Assembly: GCA_030425505.1 (NCBI GenBank)
Contig: JAUIAB010000013.1
Location: 35,365 to 99,364, forward strand
Reading direction: 5' to 3'
Length of the DNA: 64,000 nucleotides
Origin: Bacteroidia bacterium
Lineage (GTDB): Bacteria > Bacteroidota > Bacteroidia > Cytophagales > Flammeovirgaceae
A program made the translations under genes and the position numbers. Position 1 is the first letter of the stretch; every line of letters begins with the position of its first letter. Shown piece by piece: positions 1-10,600 of the stretch. Under the pieces are notes generated by a model. The model was not told the DNA's origin and made no database searches. It saw only the letters and a list, made by a program, of their open reading frames with translations.

Positions 1-1319
1 AACATATCAAATATTTTAGCCTTCACCATATTCTCAATACCAATCCCGTTATCTTTTACCTCGATGATGCACTTATCTTGTTTGGTCTGTATTTTTAAAA
101 ATATCTTATTTTCTTTTTTATTAGAATCTATAAATTGTAGTGCATTAGATAAGAGTATTCGGATGATTTCTCTAACTCTGTTAATATCACTGTAGAATAC
201 AAACTCGTCTTCAAGCTTTTTCTTTATTTGTACTTTTTGAATGTTTTTATGAAACTCAAATTCCTTAAGAAAGTCAGATAATAAATTACGAAAATTAACT
301 TCACTTATTTCAGATTTTGCATTTAAGTTTTCTGAATAGGTAACTATGCTGTAGACGAATTGATTTAGTTTTTTCACTCGATCGCTGATCATTTCTACAT
401 ATTTCAGAGATGTCTCGTCTTTCATGTCTAACTCCATCAAATTGAGCAACCCCTCGATAGAACATAGTGGTCCTCTAAGATCATGAGAGACTTTATAGAC
501 GAAGTTATCTATCTCATTACTCCTTTGTATTAGTTGTTGACCAAGAGTTTTAAGATCTTGTTTTGCTTTGATTTTTTCAGTAACATCACTCAAAACAACC
601 AATAAGGCTTCTGTATCTTTAAAGTTTATAGTATTGGAGTATAATTCTATGTGCTTAATTCTCTTGCTTGCAGTTTTTACTTGTTTTAGCTTTGTATTTT
701 TTTCATTTAATAATATTTGCTTTATACCTTTTTTAGGTCTATGTCCTATCCATAGGTCTGAAATTGATTTTTTTGATAGCTCCGCAATAGGAATACCAAA
801 GAAATTTGATGCTGCCAGATTGGTATTCATGATTCTACCATTATCTTCTTCTATCACAAACATTGGCGCACTGTGGTTTAGAAAAGTGCGCTTCCAGAAA
901 ACTTCATTGGATGTCGACCCATTAAAAAAATTAAACTCTAAACTTCTCTTTTCAGCTTTACTTTTTCCTGTTTCGCTTTCTCTAAACTTTATTTTGTAAG
1001 GAAGTACTTCATTTGTCTCTGCCTTTATTAATTGGATTACCTCTTTTATTTCTCTATTCGCTAAATTAATCGATAAAGGTATTCGTGCTATTTTTTCTGA
1101 AAGATTGTCATCCAAAAGAGCCCTCTTTACTATGTTCTTGCCTTGATTATTTATTATCAAAATATCAAAGTGGTTGTACACAAAAACTTCTTTGAGCTGA
1201 TCTACACTACTAACCTGTTTAACAAAGAACCAAATATGTGCTTTTTCAAGCTTTTGATTCAATTGTAAAAATTCATCTGCATAATTGCCTACATATAGTA
1301 AGTGCAATTTTTTGTACAT
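1..1319 (-). CDS. PAS-domain sensor histidine kinase (C-terminus cut by window edge)
   Basis: The reverse strand is open from an ATG at 1319 to the first base of the window, about 439 residues with no stop, so the gene continues to the left. Residues 1-115 form an alpha/beta region that could be a degenerate receiver domain. A PAS-like sensor follows at about 140-235 (NHSAPMFVIEEDNGRIMNTN). The HisKA H-box is SHDLRGPL with the phospho-acceptor His at residue 279. The ATPase N-box (LLSNALQF) and G1 box (DNGIGI) come next. The end of the ATPase domain lies outside. No membrane segment is visible, so the enzyme looks cytoplasmic. It is divergent from the secreted protein at 1492. The family role is autophosphorylation and signalling to a response regulator, but the signal and partner cannot be read here. 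Confidence 0.85.
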   Translation of the reverse strand, partial: MYKKLHLLYVGNYADEFLQLNQKLEKAHIWFFVKQVSSVDQLKEVFVYNHFDILIINNQGKNIVKRALLDDNLSEKIARIPLSINLANREIKEVIQLIKAETNEVLPYKIKFRESETGKSKAEKRSLEFNFFNGSTSNEVFWKRTFLNHSAPMFVIEEDNGRIMNTNLAASNFFGIPIAELSKKSISDLWIGHRPKKGIKQILLNEKNTKLKQVKTASKRIKHIELYSNTINFKDTEALLVVLSDVTEKIKAKQDLKTLGQQLIQRSNEIDNFVYKVSHDLRGPLCSIEGLLNLMELDMKDETSLKYVEMISDRVKKLNQFVYSIVTYSENLNAKSEISEVNFRNLLSDFLKEFEFHKNIQKVQIKKKLEDEFVFYSDINRVREIIRILLSNALQFIDSNKKENKIFLKIQTKQDKCIIEVKDNGIGIENMVKAKIFDM

Positions 1320-1491
1320 AGAAGATTTTAGTAAGTGAGTATAGTTAAAAAGTTATTATATATCTTTTAGTTCAACTTTAACTCTAGATATTACGTACTA
1401 AATTAATCAATATACTGTAAAGAACCTTTTTCCATGAGTAAAAAACGTTACAACTTGAAGTGATCCTCTGTACAGTATTTAACAACTCTTA

Positions 1492-2406
1492 ATGATGATT
1501 TATAGACAATTCTTATCTCTCAGTAAGATACTTATTTGTTATCTATTTCTTGTACCAATAGGTAAAGTTTTTGCCCAAGAGAATTTAGCCCATTATAAAA
1601 AGGTTGGAATCAAGAAGTTAAAGAAAAAAGTAAAAGTACTTAAACATGGAAGAGCGCATGAAAATGGAACTGGAAAATATCCTGCTTTAGATGTTTTAAG
1701 CACTCCTCCTGGAAAAATTGGGTTTTTATCCTTTTATGTTTTTGACCCTAGCTCAAGAACATATCAGTTCTTCAAAGAAGATTCTTCTGGAAATCTCTTT
1801 AACCCAATTTCAGAGTCTCTTTATTTGCACTCATTACATAGTATTAAAAAAAGCTTCTCTCAGGAAAACATGAAATTCCTTCTACCAAAAGACTATTTAG
1901 ATACGGAAGGTAAAAAACAAGCATATAATGATTTTTATAAAGAGCTTATTGGGGAAGATCACTATAAAAAAATCTATCATAACCTTAATAAAAAAGATCA
2001 AAGAACATGTACAGCAAAGGGGTTTACTCTTGTTCCTGCAAATATTGATTACCATAGTAAACTATTAAGTGATAAGCTTGCTTTATTACTTGAAAAGTTA
2101 GACCTAGATGCTGCGCTTATTGTTGCTCAAGAGTGTTTTACAGATCATCATTATACTGATATTGAGTATATTGAAGCTTTGATTTATGGGAAAAATCCTA
2201 TATCTAAACAACCGTCTGTATCTAATGAGGATTACTACCCTTCTATGCTTTTTGCAGGTGGGTTTATTGATTTTAAAAAATCTATTTTAATATCAGAGAA
2301 TCATCATAATGAAATAGTTACCGTAAGTTCTGATGGCTATGGTATTATTCTTCAAGCCATTATTGAAAAAGCATTAGAGGATTTAAACGAAAATATTGGA
2401 ATTTAA
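1492..2406 (+). CDS. Secreted protein of unknown function
   Basis: This frame encodes 304 residues. It begins with two consecutive ATG codons and a hydrophobic signal peptide ending near KVFAQEN, so export across the inner membrane is expected. A very basic stretch (KKVGIKKLKKKVKVLKHG) follows the cleavage region. The remainder is a mixed alpha/beta sequence with two Cys residues around 179 and 216, and no domain that I recognise. There is no T9SS sorting domain, transmembrane segment or lipobox. Its stop codon overlaps the stop region of the converging LRR gene by four bases. The function is unknown. Confidence 0.6.
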   Translation: MMIYRQFLSLSKILICYLFLVPIGKVFAQENLAHYKKVGIKKLKKKVKVLKHGRAHENGTGKYPALDVLSTPPGKIGFLSFYVFDPSSRTYQFFKEDSSGNLFNPISESLYLHSLHSIKKSFSQENMKFLLPKDYLDTEGKKQAYNDFYKELIGEDHYKKIYHNLNKKDQRTCTAKGFTLVPANIDYHSKLLSDKLALLLEKLDLDAALIVAQECFTDHHYTDIEYIEALIYGKNPISKQPSVSNEDYYPSMLFAGGFIDFKKSILISENHHNEIVTVSSDGYGIILQAIIEKALEDLNENIGI

Positions 2407-5075
2407 TAATGTAAAATCTCTACATCTTTTCTCTTTTGTCTGAACTTATCCACTCTTTTAGTAGAAACTCTGGTATTGTAACATTCAATTTTTTCAAGCA
2501 TAGGAAGGTTTAAAAGAGGATCCAGCTTTTTTATATTCGTGCTATACAATGATATTTTTTGCAGTGACTTAAAGTTTTCAACCATATCCAAATCGTCAAC
2601 TTGTGTGCCTGAAATATTTAGGCTAATAAGTTTAGTTAGGTTACTTAAAGGCTCCAAGTTAGATACTGGTGTGTTTTCTATGTTTAAATCTTCCAGCTTT
2701 TTTAGCTGTGCAAGAGGGCTAAGGTTATAAACTGGATTCTGAGAAATGTCAAGCGATCGCAGATTTTTCAATTGCTGAAGCGGTTCTAAGTTGCTAATAC
2801 TTAGGTTTGAGGCAGTAAGTTTTTCTAACCCAAAAAGTTTAGTCAAGGGAAAAAGGTTTCTTACTGACTTATTATTAGATATTTCTATCTCTCTTACAGA
2901 TAGTAGCTTATGAAGCCCTGCACTTGAATGTTCTTTATGGGCGTATGTCTCAAAGATATTCTTCCAATCTTCAGACAAACTTTTCCACCATATCTCTAAT
3001 TCCTTTGTTTTGTAGATTAATTGAGCATCAATTTTTTTGAAAAACTCTATTACTTGCTCATTCTCAAGTTTGCAGTTTTCTAAGTTTGCTTTTTTTAGGC
3101 TTTTAAGTCCATATAGTGGGTTGATATTATTTACAAGAGTATTATTACCACTCAAAGAGACTAATCCATTTAAATCTTTCAGTGGTGCGAGGTCTGCTAC
3201 TTTTGTATTATCAAACTTAAGGTTTTGCAGTTTTTCAGCTTCTTTTAGAGGTTCTAAACTAAAGATTTCGGTTTTGCTAATGTCTAATTCCTCTAAATTT
3301 TTTATGCTTGACAGCGCATTTATATCTTTAATACTTGTAGAAGAGCAGTTTAAAACTTTGATGTATATAAGATTATTAAGAGGGGATAGATCTTCAATCT
3401 CTGTTTTTTCTATGTTCAATTTTCGAAGGTTATGACACTCTACTAATGGCTCTAGACTTTTAATCTCTTTACCCGAAAGATCTAATGATTTGATATTTAC
3501 TATCAATTGTAAATCTTCATCACTAGAAATCGCTGTTTTAAGACCTTGTGCATTTAATAATGTTTCTTTCCAAACTGAGCTTAAGGATTTCCACCAACTT
3601 ACTAGTGTTTTTGATTGATAAATCACTAATGTGTTTGTAGCTGAGTTCATAAACTCTAGTGCATCTCTTTTTGTAATAGACGTATTGTTACAATAAATTC
3701 TTTCTAAAGACGGTAATTCTTTAAATGCACTTAATGACTGAATAGGCGTAGAATTACAAGAAAGAAATTGCAGTTTTCTTAAACCACTTATTGGCGAGAA
3801 GTCTTTAATAGATGTATTATCCAGGTATAAAGTCTCTAAATTATTAAGTGTTGCTATTTTTGAAATATCAATAATTGGAGTGGATATAAGGTTTAGATAG
3901 CTAAGGTTAGAGAGATTACTGATAGAATCTAAATTAGAAATTTGAGAGCGCTCTAAATCTAATTCTCTTAGTTGAGAAGAAGGGCTTAATGGCGATATGC
4001 TTTCAATGTTTGTGTTTTTCGCTATTAGTTGCTTTAGCGATTTGAGTCGTTCAAAAAAAGACAAGTCATTTAATTGCAGTCCATCTATGTTTAATTTTTC
4101 CAGGTTTATATAATACTTAATTGGATCTAAAGAGTTAATAGATGTATTAGATATATTCAGACTTTTGAGTTGCGTTAGACTGCGAAGTGGTAATACATTG
4201 TTTACATTTGTTTTTTCAAGAGAGAGTTCTTCCAGGTTTTCAAAAACACTTAGTGGCTGAACTTCATTTACCCATTCTTTTTCGCTAAGATCTAACTTTG
4301 AAGTGGTTGTTAATCGCTCCAAAGCATGATTGTACAAGCTTACTTTTTCACCTAGAAATGTAATATCAATTGAGTCATTTAGCTTTCTAAAATCTCTAAA
4401 GGAAAAGTCTAGAAGTACACTATCTTCTTTAGTAGCTACTTTTTCTATAAAAAAACTTTTCCACTGCAAGCTGAGATCTCTCCACCAGTATAATAGTTTG
4501 TTTTTTTTATCTGCTTGGGTAGAGTAGATACTTACAACACTCAACTCTTGGTTTGCTTCATCTAAGTTAACTTCGACAAACCTTTTCTTGACATCATTAA
4601 CCTCATTTCCTTCTAAATCAATCCCTTTTAAGGTTCTATTAAGTTCGGCCAAGAAATAAGGCTCCCCCTTTTCACTAATATTAAACTGTATGGTATCAAT
4701 TGCAAACTCAAAAGAGACTTCTTTGAAAAAAAAGTCAATGTCTTTTAAGTATGCCTGGATGTTCTTATGTGTAATGCTTTTTCTATTATCATCTAGGTCA
4801 TCTTCTATTTGGACTTTTTCATCTCGAAATGCTTTTAAATAACTCTCATGTATTATGACTTCTTTCTCTTTAGTTGTTATCTCGTTACTACCTAAAAGGT
4901 TGAATACATATTCTAAAAAGGAGACCATATATTCTACTTCTTCCTGATACCTTTCTATGTCTATTGAAGAAGAATCCGTAGAAAAGTATATGTTACTTCC
5001 GCTACTATCCTCTTGGGCTTGTGATGCGCAAGTAAGTAGTAGTGAAAGGATCGATATGTAAAAAGATTTTACCAT
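2403..5075 (-). CDS. Exported leucine-rich-repeat protein with three WW-LS-WK modules
   Basis: The longest frame starts at a TTG (5090). The ATG at 5075 gives a better signal peptide (MVKSFYISILSLLL, ending CASQAQ) and is preferred, for about 890 residues. After an N-terminal domain of roughly 190 residues come three tandem modules. Each opens with WWxxLSxxWK (double Trp near residues 202, 499 and 701 of the longest frame). Each continues with 21-23-residue leucine-rich repeats of the internalin/LRR_4 type (NLEELSLEKTNVNNVLPL) and closes with a short helix-strand such as EFFKKIDAQLIYKTKE. Such repeats normally make a curved protein-binding scaffold. No anchor or T9SS tail is visible, so it may stay periplasmic or in the outer envelope. 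The ligand is unknown. Its stop overlaps that of the converging gene. Confidence 0.8.
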   Translation of the reverse strand: MVKSFYISILSLLLTCASQAQEDSSGSNIYFSTDSSSIDIERYQEEVEYMVSFLEYVFNLLGSNEITTKEKEVIIHESYLKAFRDEKVQIEDDLDDNRKSITHKNIQAYLKDIDFFFKEVSFEFAIDTIQFNISEKGEPYFLAELNRTLKGIDLEGNEVNDVKKRFVEVNLDEANQELSVVSIYSTQADKKNKLLYWWRDLSLQWKSFFIEKVATKEDSVLLDFSFRDFRKLNDSIDITFLGEKVSLYNHALERLTTTSKLDLSEKEWVNEVQPLSVFENLEELSLEKTNVNNVLPLRSLTQLKSLNISNTSINSLDPIKYYINLEKLNIDGLQLNDLSFFERLKSLKQLIAKNTNIESISPLSPSSQLRELDLERSQISNLDSISNLSNLSYLNLISTPIIDISKIATLNNLETLYLDNTSIKDFSPISGLRKLQFLSCNSTPIQSLSAFKELPSLERIYCNNTSITKRDALEFMNSATNTLVIYQSKTLVSWWKSLSSVWKETLLNAQGLKTAISSDEDLQLIVNIKSLDLSGKEIKSLEPLVECHNLRKLNIEKTEIEDLSPLNNLIYIKVLNCSSTSIKDINALSSIKNLEELDISKTEIFSLEPLKEAEKLQNLKFDNTKVADLAPLKDLNGLVSLSGNNTLVNNINPLYGLKSLKKANLENCKLENEQVIEFFKKIDAQLIYKTKELEIWWKSLSEDWKNIFETYAHKEHSSAGLHKLLSVREIEISNNKSVRNLFPLTKLFGLEKLTASNLSISNLEPLQQLKNLRSLDISQNPVYNLSPLAQLKKLEDLNIENTPVSNLEPLSNLTKLISLNISGTQVDDLDMVENFKSLQKISLYSTNIKKLDPLLNLPMLEKIECYNTRVSTKRVDKFRQKRKDVEILHY

Positions 5076-5267
5076 ACTTAATGTAGTCAATCTGTAATTT
5101 TAGATACTCTAAAGTAAAGCATCTATAAATAATTTACATAGAATCTGTAAGATAATACTACGAAGTATACTTGGTAAAATTGTGTGATTCTAAATGATAA
5201 AGAAACCCTTTTACAGACAGTTAATCTGTTTTACAGAACTTATTAGGCTTTGAATTATTAATTCAAC

Positions 5268-5984
5268 TTATTCAAAAACCCCTCTTAGTGCATTTTTTCT
5301 TTTTGTTTCATCAAATTTTTCGATAGCATAGCGAAGCATAGTCCTGGGTATTTCGGAATAGTTTTTTTTCAAGAAAGATAGTAATAATGTCTTATCTACC
5401 TTGCCTAATTCTCTTAGCATCCATCCTACTGCCTTGTGCATGAGATCATGTGTGTGGTTTAAAAGCATTTTGCTTAAAATCATTGTATCTTCTAATTGGC
5501 TTTGTTTAATAAATGCATAGGTAGCTATTATAGAAATTCTTTGTTCCCACATGTTAGATGAATGCGCCAATTTATATAGGATGGATCTATCTTCTTTATC
5601 AAGCAGCCACCCTCCTACTATCTGTCTACTTGATGAGTCTACTAAATCCCAATTGTTTACATAATCTGTATTGGCTAAGTATAAATTATAGATTTCTTCT
5701 CTGGTTTTTACTTCTTTTTCTTTCTCAAACCAATAAACTAATGCCATCAATGCAGTTAATCTGATTTCATGATAGGGGTTCGATATTAAAGTTTGATAAT
5801 CTGTGAAATCAAGCTTTTTGTAAAACTTCTTTGCTACCTGTCTTTGATCTGGGACTTTTATCCCTAAAAACTGATCTCCTTCTCCATAACCACCCTCAAA
5901 TGCCTGAAAAAACTGGAATGAATGGGTTGCTTTTTTTTTATCTGCTTTTTCTTTTAGGGAATGAATAAATTCTTCTGAAAGCAT
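5268..5984 (-). CDS. AlkD-like DNA alkylation repair protein
   Basis: The protein belongs to the HEAT-like-repeat DNA glycosylases of the AlkC/AlkD group, which excise N3- and N7-alkylated purines. Recognisable stretches are FLGIKVPDQRQVAKKF near the N-terminus, YVNNWDLVDSSSRQIVG in the middle (the acidic and Trp residues of the DNA-binding concave face) and HKAVGWMLRELGK near the C-terminus. The ATG at 5984 gives 238 residues, the usual family length. An ATG at 6092 would add 36 basic residues not typical of the family, so it is less likely. The gene stands alone between an LRR gene on the same strand and a divergent secreted-protein gene. It may be cytoplasmic base-excision repair. The substrate range is inferred from the family. 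Confidence 0.8.
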   Translation of the reverse strand: MLSEEFIHSLKEKADKKKATHSFQFFQAFEGGYGEGDQFLGIKVPDQRQVAKKFYKKLDFTDYQTLISNPYHEIRLTALMALVYWFEKEKEVKTREEIYNLYLANTDYVNNWDLVDSSSRQIVGGWLLDKEDRSILYKLAHSSNMWEQRISIIATYAFIKQSQLEDTMILSKMLLNHTHDLMHKAVGWMLRELGKVDKTLLLSFLKKNYSEIPRTMLRYAIEKFDETKRKNALRGVFE

Positions 5985-6394
5985 GAGCAAGTTGTTGTTT
6001 CCCCTAAAAGTAGAAATTATTGAAGCTGTTTTTATAGAAACCTTAGCTTTTTTAGATTTTTTTCCCAAAATGGGAATATAATGGTATGACATGGAAATAA
6101 AAAAATACTATTACTACTTTTTTTTTGCTATTTGCTTTGTTATAAATTATAAACAAAGTGAAAACAAGCTATTTTCATGTAAGTTTATAAGAGGTTAGAT
6201 ACAAACTAGCTTTGTTTCATACACATCAAAAAAAATATGCTACTCTTTTTAGGCATAAAAACTCTCTATTAGTACAATAAAAAACTTCTATACTGATTGC
6301 TTACTTCTGTAAGCAAATAAAAAAATATTGACAAAGTATGATAAACAGTTTTGCATTGATTTTGAAAGCTATTAATCAATAAACTTAGTTACCT
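5985..6394. other. Divergent intergenic region with a perfect short hairpin
   Basis: About 300-400 very AT-rich bases separate the AlkD-like gene from the secreted protein at 6395. No coding frame is convincing unless AlkD starts at 6092. The only structure seen is an 8-bp perfect hairpin at 6297-6316 (TTGCTTAC, loop TTCT, GTAAGCAA). It lies upstream of the right-hand gene and has no T-run on either side, so it may be an operator or an mRNA leader structure. The region presumably holds both promoters. I could not assign a confident -7/-33 pair. Confidence 0.4.
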
Positions 6395-7600
6395 ATGAAC
6401 GCTAGATTTTTTAAAATAACTGTTATAGTATTTTTAACAACTGCTTGCAATATTTCAAATGCGCAAGATTGGGATCTTGAATGGGACATTAGCAAAGGTG
6501 ACTGGAATTCCCAAGGTAGTGATTATACTTTAATTTTCTCAGGGCACTCATCTGATTCTGAGAAGCATATTATCGCTACAGGTGGAGGAACATTTAGAGC
6601 ATTAGAAGTAGCTGACGGATCTGTACCTTTCACAAGTATGGATGATTTCGAGATAGAAGCGTATATAGATGTTAATGGTATTTATGGAAGAACTGCTACT
6701 GGTATAGAGGCTGGTTTTTCTATAGGTGATGGAAGTAAAAGAGTAAGAATTGGTATAGCAAATGATGCTAGTTCTGTAGTTGAAGCTTTTACTTCTACGA
6801 CAATTGGAATCCTACCTGGAGGTTTTGATCTCAGCATTCCTCATTACTGGGGTGCTACAAGAGAAGGCGACTCTTTAAGCATCTGGCTTGACGATACTAA
6901 AATTGGCACTTTCGATTGGAGTGATGCACCAAGCCACTCGTCAACAAGAGTACGATTTGGACAGCTATATGCTACTTCAGCCAATGCAGGCAACAGCATT
7001 CATATTTATAGTGTTAACATGAGTCTCGGAGTTCAATCTGATCCTCCTTCAACAAGACATGCCTCTGTTTTACCTGTAGAATTCATAAAATTTGATATTA
7101 AAGAAGAAAATAATGCTGCTACTTTAAATTGGTCTACTGCTCAGGAAGTTAATAATATGGGCTTTGAAGTTTATAAAAGTAATGACGCTGTAAAATGGGA
7201 TAAAATTGGTTTTGTTAATGGTCATGAAAATTCGAATTCGATTAAGAAATATTCTTTTGCAGACAGTAATTCAAAAAGTGGTGTTTCCTACTATAAGTTG
7301 AAGCAAATTGATTTTGACGGGCAATATGAGTTCTCAAAGGTAATTTCAATCAATAAAATACCCTCTATCGCTAATTCTCTAGAAATATACCCAAACCCTA
7401 CTACTGACTATGTTAAAATAAATTTAGGAGGCGGCAATTCTTTTACAGCATATTTGTACGATAGTTTTGGAAGATTATATCTTAAAAAAGATATTGTAAG
7501 TGATAATATGTTAGACCTCTCTAATATCAAAAAAGGAAATTACATTCTTAAAGTAGCAACGGGAAATAAGATATTAAGTAAAAAAATAGTTGTTTTGTAA
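6395..7600 (+). CDS. Secreted protein with T9SS type A sorting domain
   Basis: This 401-residue protein has an N-terminal signal peptide ending near NISNAQDW. A Cys in TACNIS could suggest a lipobox, but the C-terminal sorting domain argues for T9SS export. Residues 25-210 form a beta-rich domain resembling a concanavalin/LamG-like fold (for example SIWLDDTKIGTFDW). Residues 225-315 carry the Bacteroidota FnIII-like linker (VLPVEFIKF, NWSTAQEVNNMGFEVYKS, YYKLKQIDFDG). The tail from LEIYPNPTTDYVKIN to KKIVVL is a T9SS type A sorting domain of about 75 residues. This predicts passage to the cell surface with cleavage of the tail. The ligand of the first domain is unknown. Confidence 0.8.
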   Translation: MNARFFKITVIVFLTTACNISNAQDWDLEWDISKGDWNSQGSDYTLIFSGHSSDSEKHIIATGGGTFRALEVADGSVPFTSMDDFEIEAYIDVNGIYGRTATGIEAGFSIGDGSKRVRIGIANDASSVVEAFTSTTIGILPGGFDLSIPHYWGATREGDSLSIWLDDTKIGTFDWSDAPSHSSTRVRFGQLYATSANAGNSIHIYSVNMSLGVQSDPPSTRHASVLPVEFIKFDIKEENNAATLNWSTAQEVNNMGFEVYKSNDAVKWDKIGFVNGHENSNSIKKYSFADSNSKSGVSYYKLKQIDFDGQYEFSKVISINKIPSIANSLEIYPNPTTDYVKINLGGGNSFTAYLYDSFGRLYLKKDIVSDNMLDLSNIKKGNYILKVATGNKILSKKIVVL

Positions 7601-7634
7601 GCCATCGCTACCAGGAAAAATGTTGAATATAAAA

Positions 7635-10600
7635 TCACTTTTTAACCATCTTCTTTGTAAACTTAGAATTACCATCAGTAACAGATACTAAATACATTCC
7701 TGGAGCTATATCTTTGTTCAAGTTAATTTCTGCTACTTTATTATCGTTTTTTATAGCATTACTATAAATTAAAGATCCAGATAAATTTCTAATTTCTAAT
7801 TTCAAGTCAAAGGAATTTGTAAACTCAGAAAGATCAACTATAACCTTGCTTCCATTAAACGGGTTTGGATAAATATTAAATGTATTTTTTTCTAGCGAAG
7901 TATCTTCTCTAAAAATTATATCTAAGCTTGGAGGAAGCCGAAATTCTAGAGTTGCTTCTACTCTTTCAGTTTGCATTGTAGAGCCATGAAAAGGTTTGAT
8001 TTGTAAATAGTATGATATTTCCGTTCCAACAGGATTATTAAGTAGCTCCTGAAATGAAATTTCATCCATTATATCCCCATCTAACACCAGAAAATTGTTC
8101 CCTACAAATTGAATGCTATTATTGCCTTCTTGCCAAAGATCAGCTTCTGCAATTATATTTATACCAATGCCTCTAACATGCCTAACCAGCTTTATATTTT
8201 CAATACCATAGGGATCTATTTGCCAAGAAATGTTTACATTATCTTCATCAGCTATTGCTGTAAAGTTTTGAACTGTTCTGCTAAACTCAGACAGTTGACG
8301 TAAACAAGCATTACTTAGAGCTTCTCCCCATCTATTTCTGGCTTCTAGTTTGTATTGATAATAAACTCCATTGTAAGGTAAGTTATCGTAATAAGTGAAA
8401 GCATTTCCATCTAGTACTGCAACTTCCTCAAAACCAGAGTCATGAAAATAGTTTGCAGAACCTCCACCAAAAGTAAAACGTCTGTATAAAACCAGCTCAT
8501 CTGCTCTACTATATCTCGGGTTGTCCACATAGTCAGGCTCCCAATTTAGAATAGCACCTTGATCTGTTATTGCTAAAATTCTTAAGCCCACCGGTGTTTT
8601 GATGCCTCTACCTATAAGTATTTCGTTGGACTCGCTATAAAGGGATTCCCTCCTACCCGCCTGCAATATTTTTAACCTATACTTGTAAAGACCATCACTT
8701 ATACGATGTTCATCAGTATAGCTAGTAATACCATAGTCGATTATATCTAATTGAGTATAGTCTAACCCATTTTTTGAGCGTTCTATCAATATTTGTTTAG
8801 GCCTGTTTATTTCATTAGCTATAATTAACTCCCAAGTTAATTGTATTTTTTTACTACCAATGCCCTCAGCTATTACTTCTCTTGGTGCACCATATCTCCA
8901 GTCATTCTCTATCTCTCCATGAACTCTAAACCAAAGTTTTCTATTCGTATGTTGAGTCCTATCAATATTTAAACTACTATCTACCCTTCTTTCAATAGCA
9001 TTACCATTTTCAGACGCTCCTCTCCATAGCCATGGGTATACATTTTCCAAAGGCATAAATACTGGCATTACACAAAGCCAATACTTGCCTTCTGGTAATC
9101 TTACTGGATCTCTAAAGTTAAATTTAAAACTATATCTATTCGTTACTTCATCTGATAGTATTTGTAACCTATCATCATTTAAGCTATACTCTCTACTTAA
9201 TATAATTTCTCTACTTTCTCCTTCCCCCCTTTTTAAAATAAGTTTTACTGCTAGTGGATCATGGTATTGCTCAAAAGGCTGCCTTAATTTTCCTTCTACA
9301 TGGAATCCATCTACTCGCCAAGTACTACCTTCAGCAATATCAAAATCATCCCACATTTCTATTCTGGTAGTATTCTCATTTACAACTGGAGATTTGGTAA
9401 AACTGGCAAAATTACCATCTTCCGCCAAGCTCTGATTAAAAACTATCCTTTCTGCAGCACTTTCTACTTCTACTCTTAACTTTCCCTTAGAGCGTATTCT
9501 TCCATTACTAGATTCTATGGTTAAAAAGGTAATACCACTAGATTCAGCCTCAATCCTTAGTGTCTCTTCTTCAATAGAGTGAGAGATTACTCCTTCATCA
9601 GATGTTTCAGTAATTATATATTCTAAATCCTCATTTTCTTCAATTTCAAAGTCAAATCCAGTAAGATCAATTACCTTCTCTTCTTCTTCTAATGTCATAC
9701 TAACTGTTCCCAGATCTTTTATAAAAGGTTCATCAGAAAAAGTAAATAGACCTTTTCCATACGTGGCCACTGCAACCATTCCATCACTAGCTCTACACTG
9801 CACCATAGAAACACGACTAATACCAATACTCTCTAGCGCCTCTCTTTCCCATTTTATATTACTTGTTTTAACTTTTGCTCCTACAATTAAAGGAATGCTT
9901 TTAGTAGAAAGTAACCCCATACTTGTTCCAAGAAACACTTTGTAATAATCCGGTCTATTATCAAGACGTCGGACTGCCACAGAAACTACTGTGGGCGCAT
10001 TTCTTCCAGATAAATTACCATCAACATTCATCCAATTATTTCCTGCATCTTTTGAATAAAATATACTTGGGGTATTAAAACCATAAAAAACGACAAATAC
10101 TCTTCTCCCGTCTAGTGGATCCGTTGCTATACAATTAATCTTATTATCATTATTAATAAAATCCTCTCTTTCTTCCATCTGTTCTTCGTCCATATTCTCC
10201 ATCTGAAGGAAACTATCTCTTGTAATTTCCGTAATTCGGGGGTTTGGACTATCAGCATTATCTACTCTATATAAGTGCCCCAGCTTTGTTGCTACATATA
10301 ATATGTTAGCTGGCTGATTACTAACTGTCAATGTAGAAAGCTGATCTTCTTCTTCCAATGGGAAATTTATTCTAAGATCTGATCTAAAGTTTTCATTAAA
10401 ATTCCTATACCGTTTAATAAACTCACTTTCATGAATTACATAGGCAAGTCCATCTTGATTAGGGTCTAATACGAAAAAAGGTCTTCCTGACCAATTAGTT
10501 TCTGACCATATTTCATCTCTTTGCCGTCGAAATGTCCTATTCCCATAATCGAGGCTAATCCTTGGTATGTTTCCGTATTGGTTTGTAGTATATAAAAATC

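Noticed and set aside
568..999. 143-codon forward frame
   Set aside because: It is antisense to the histidine kinase, whose PAS and HisKA motifs are in frame on the other strand.
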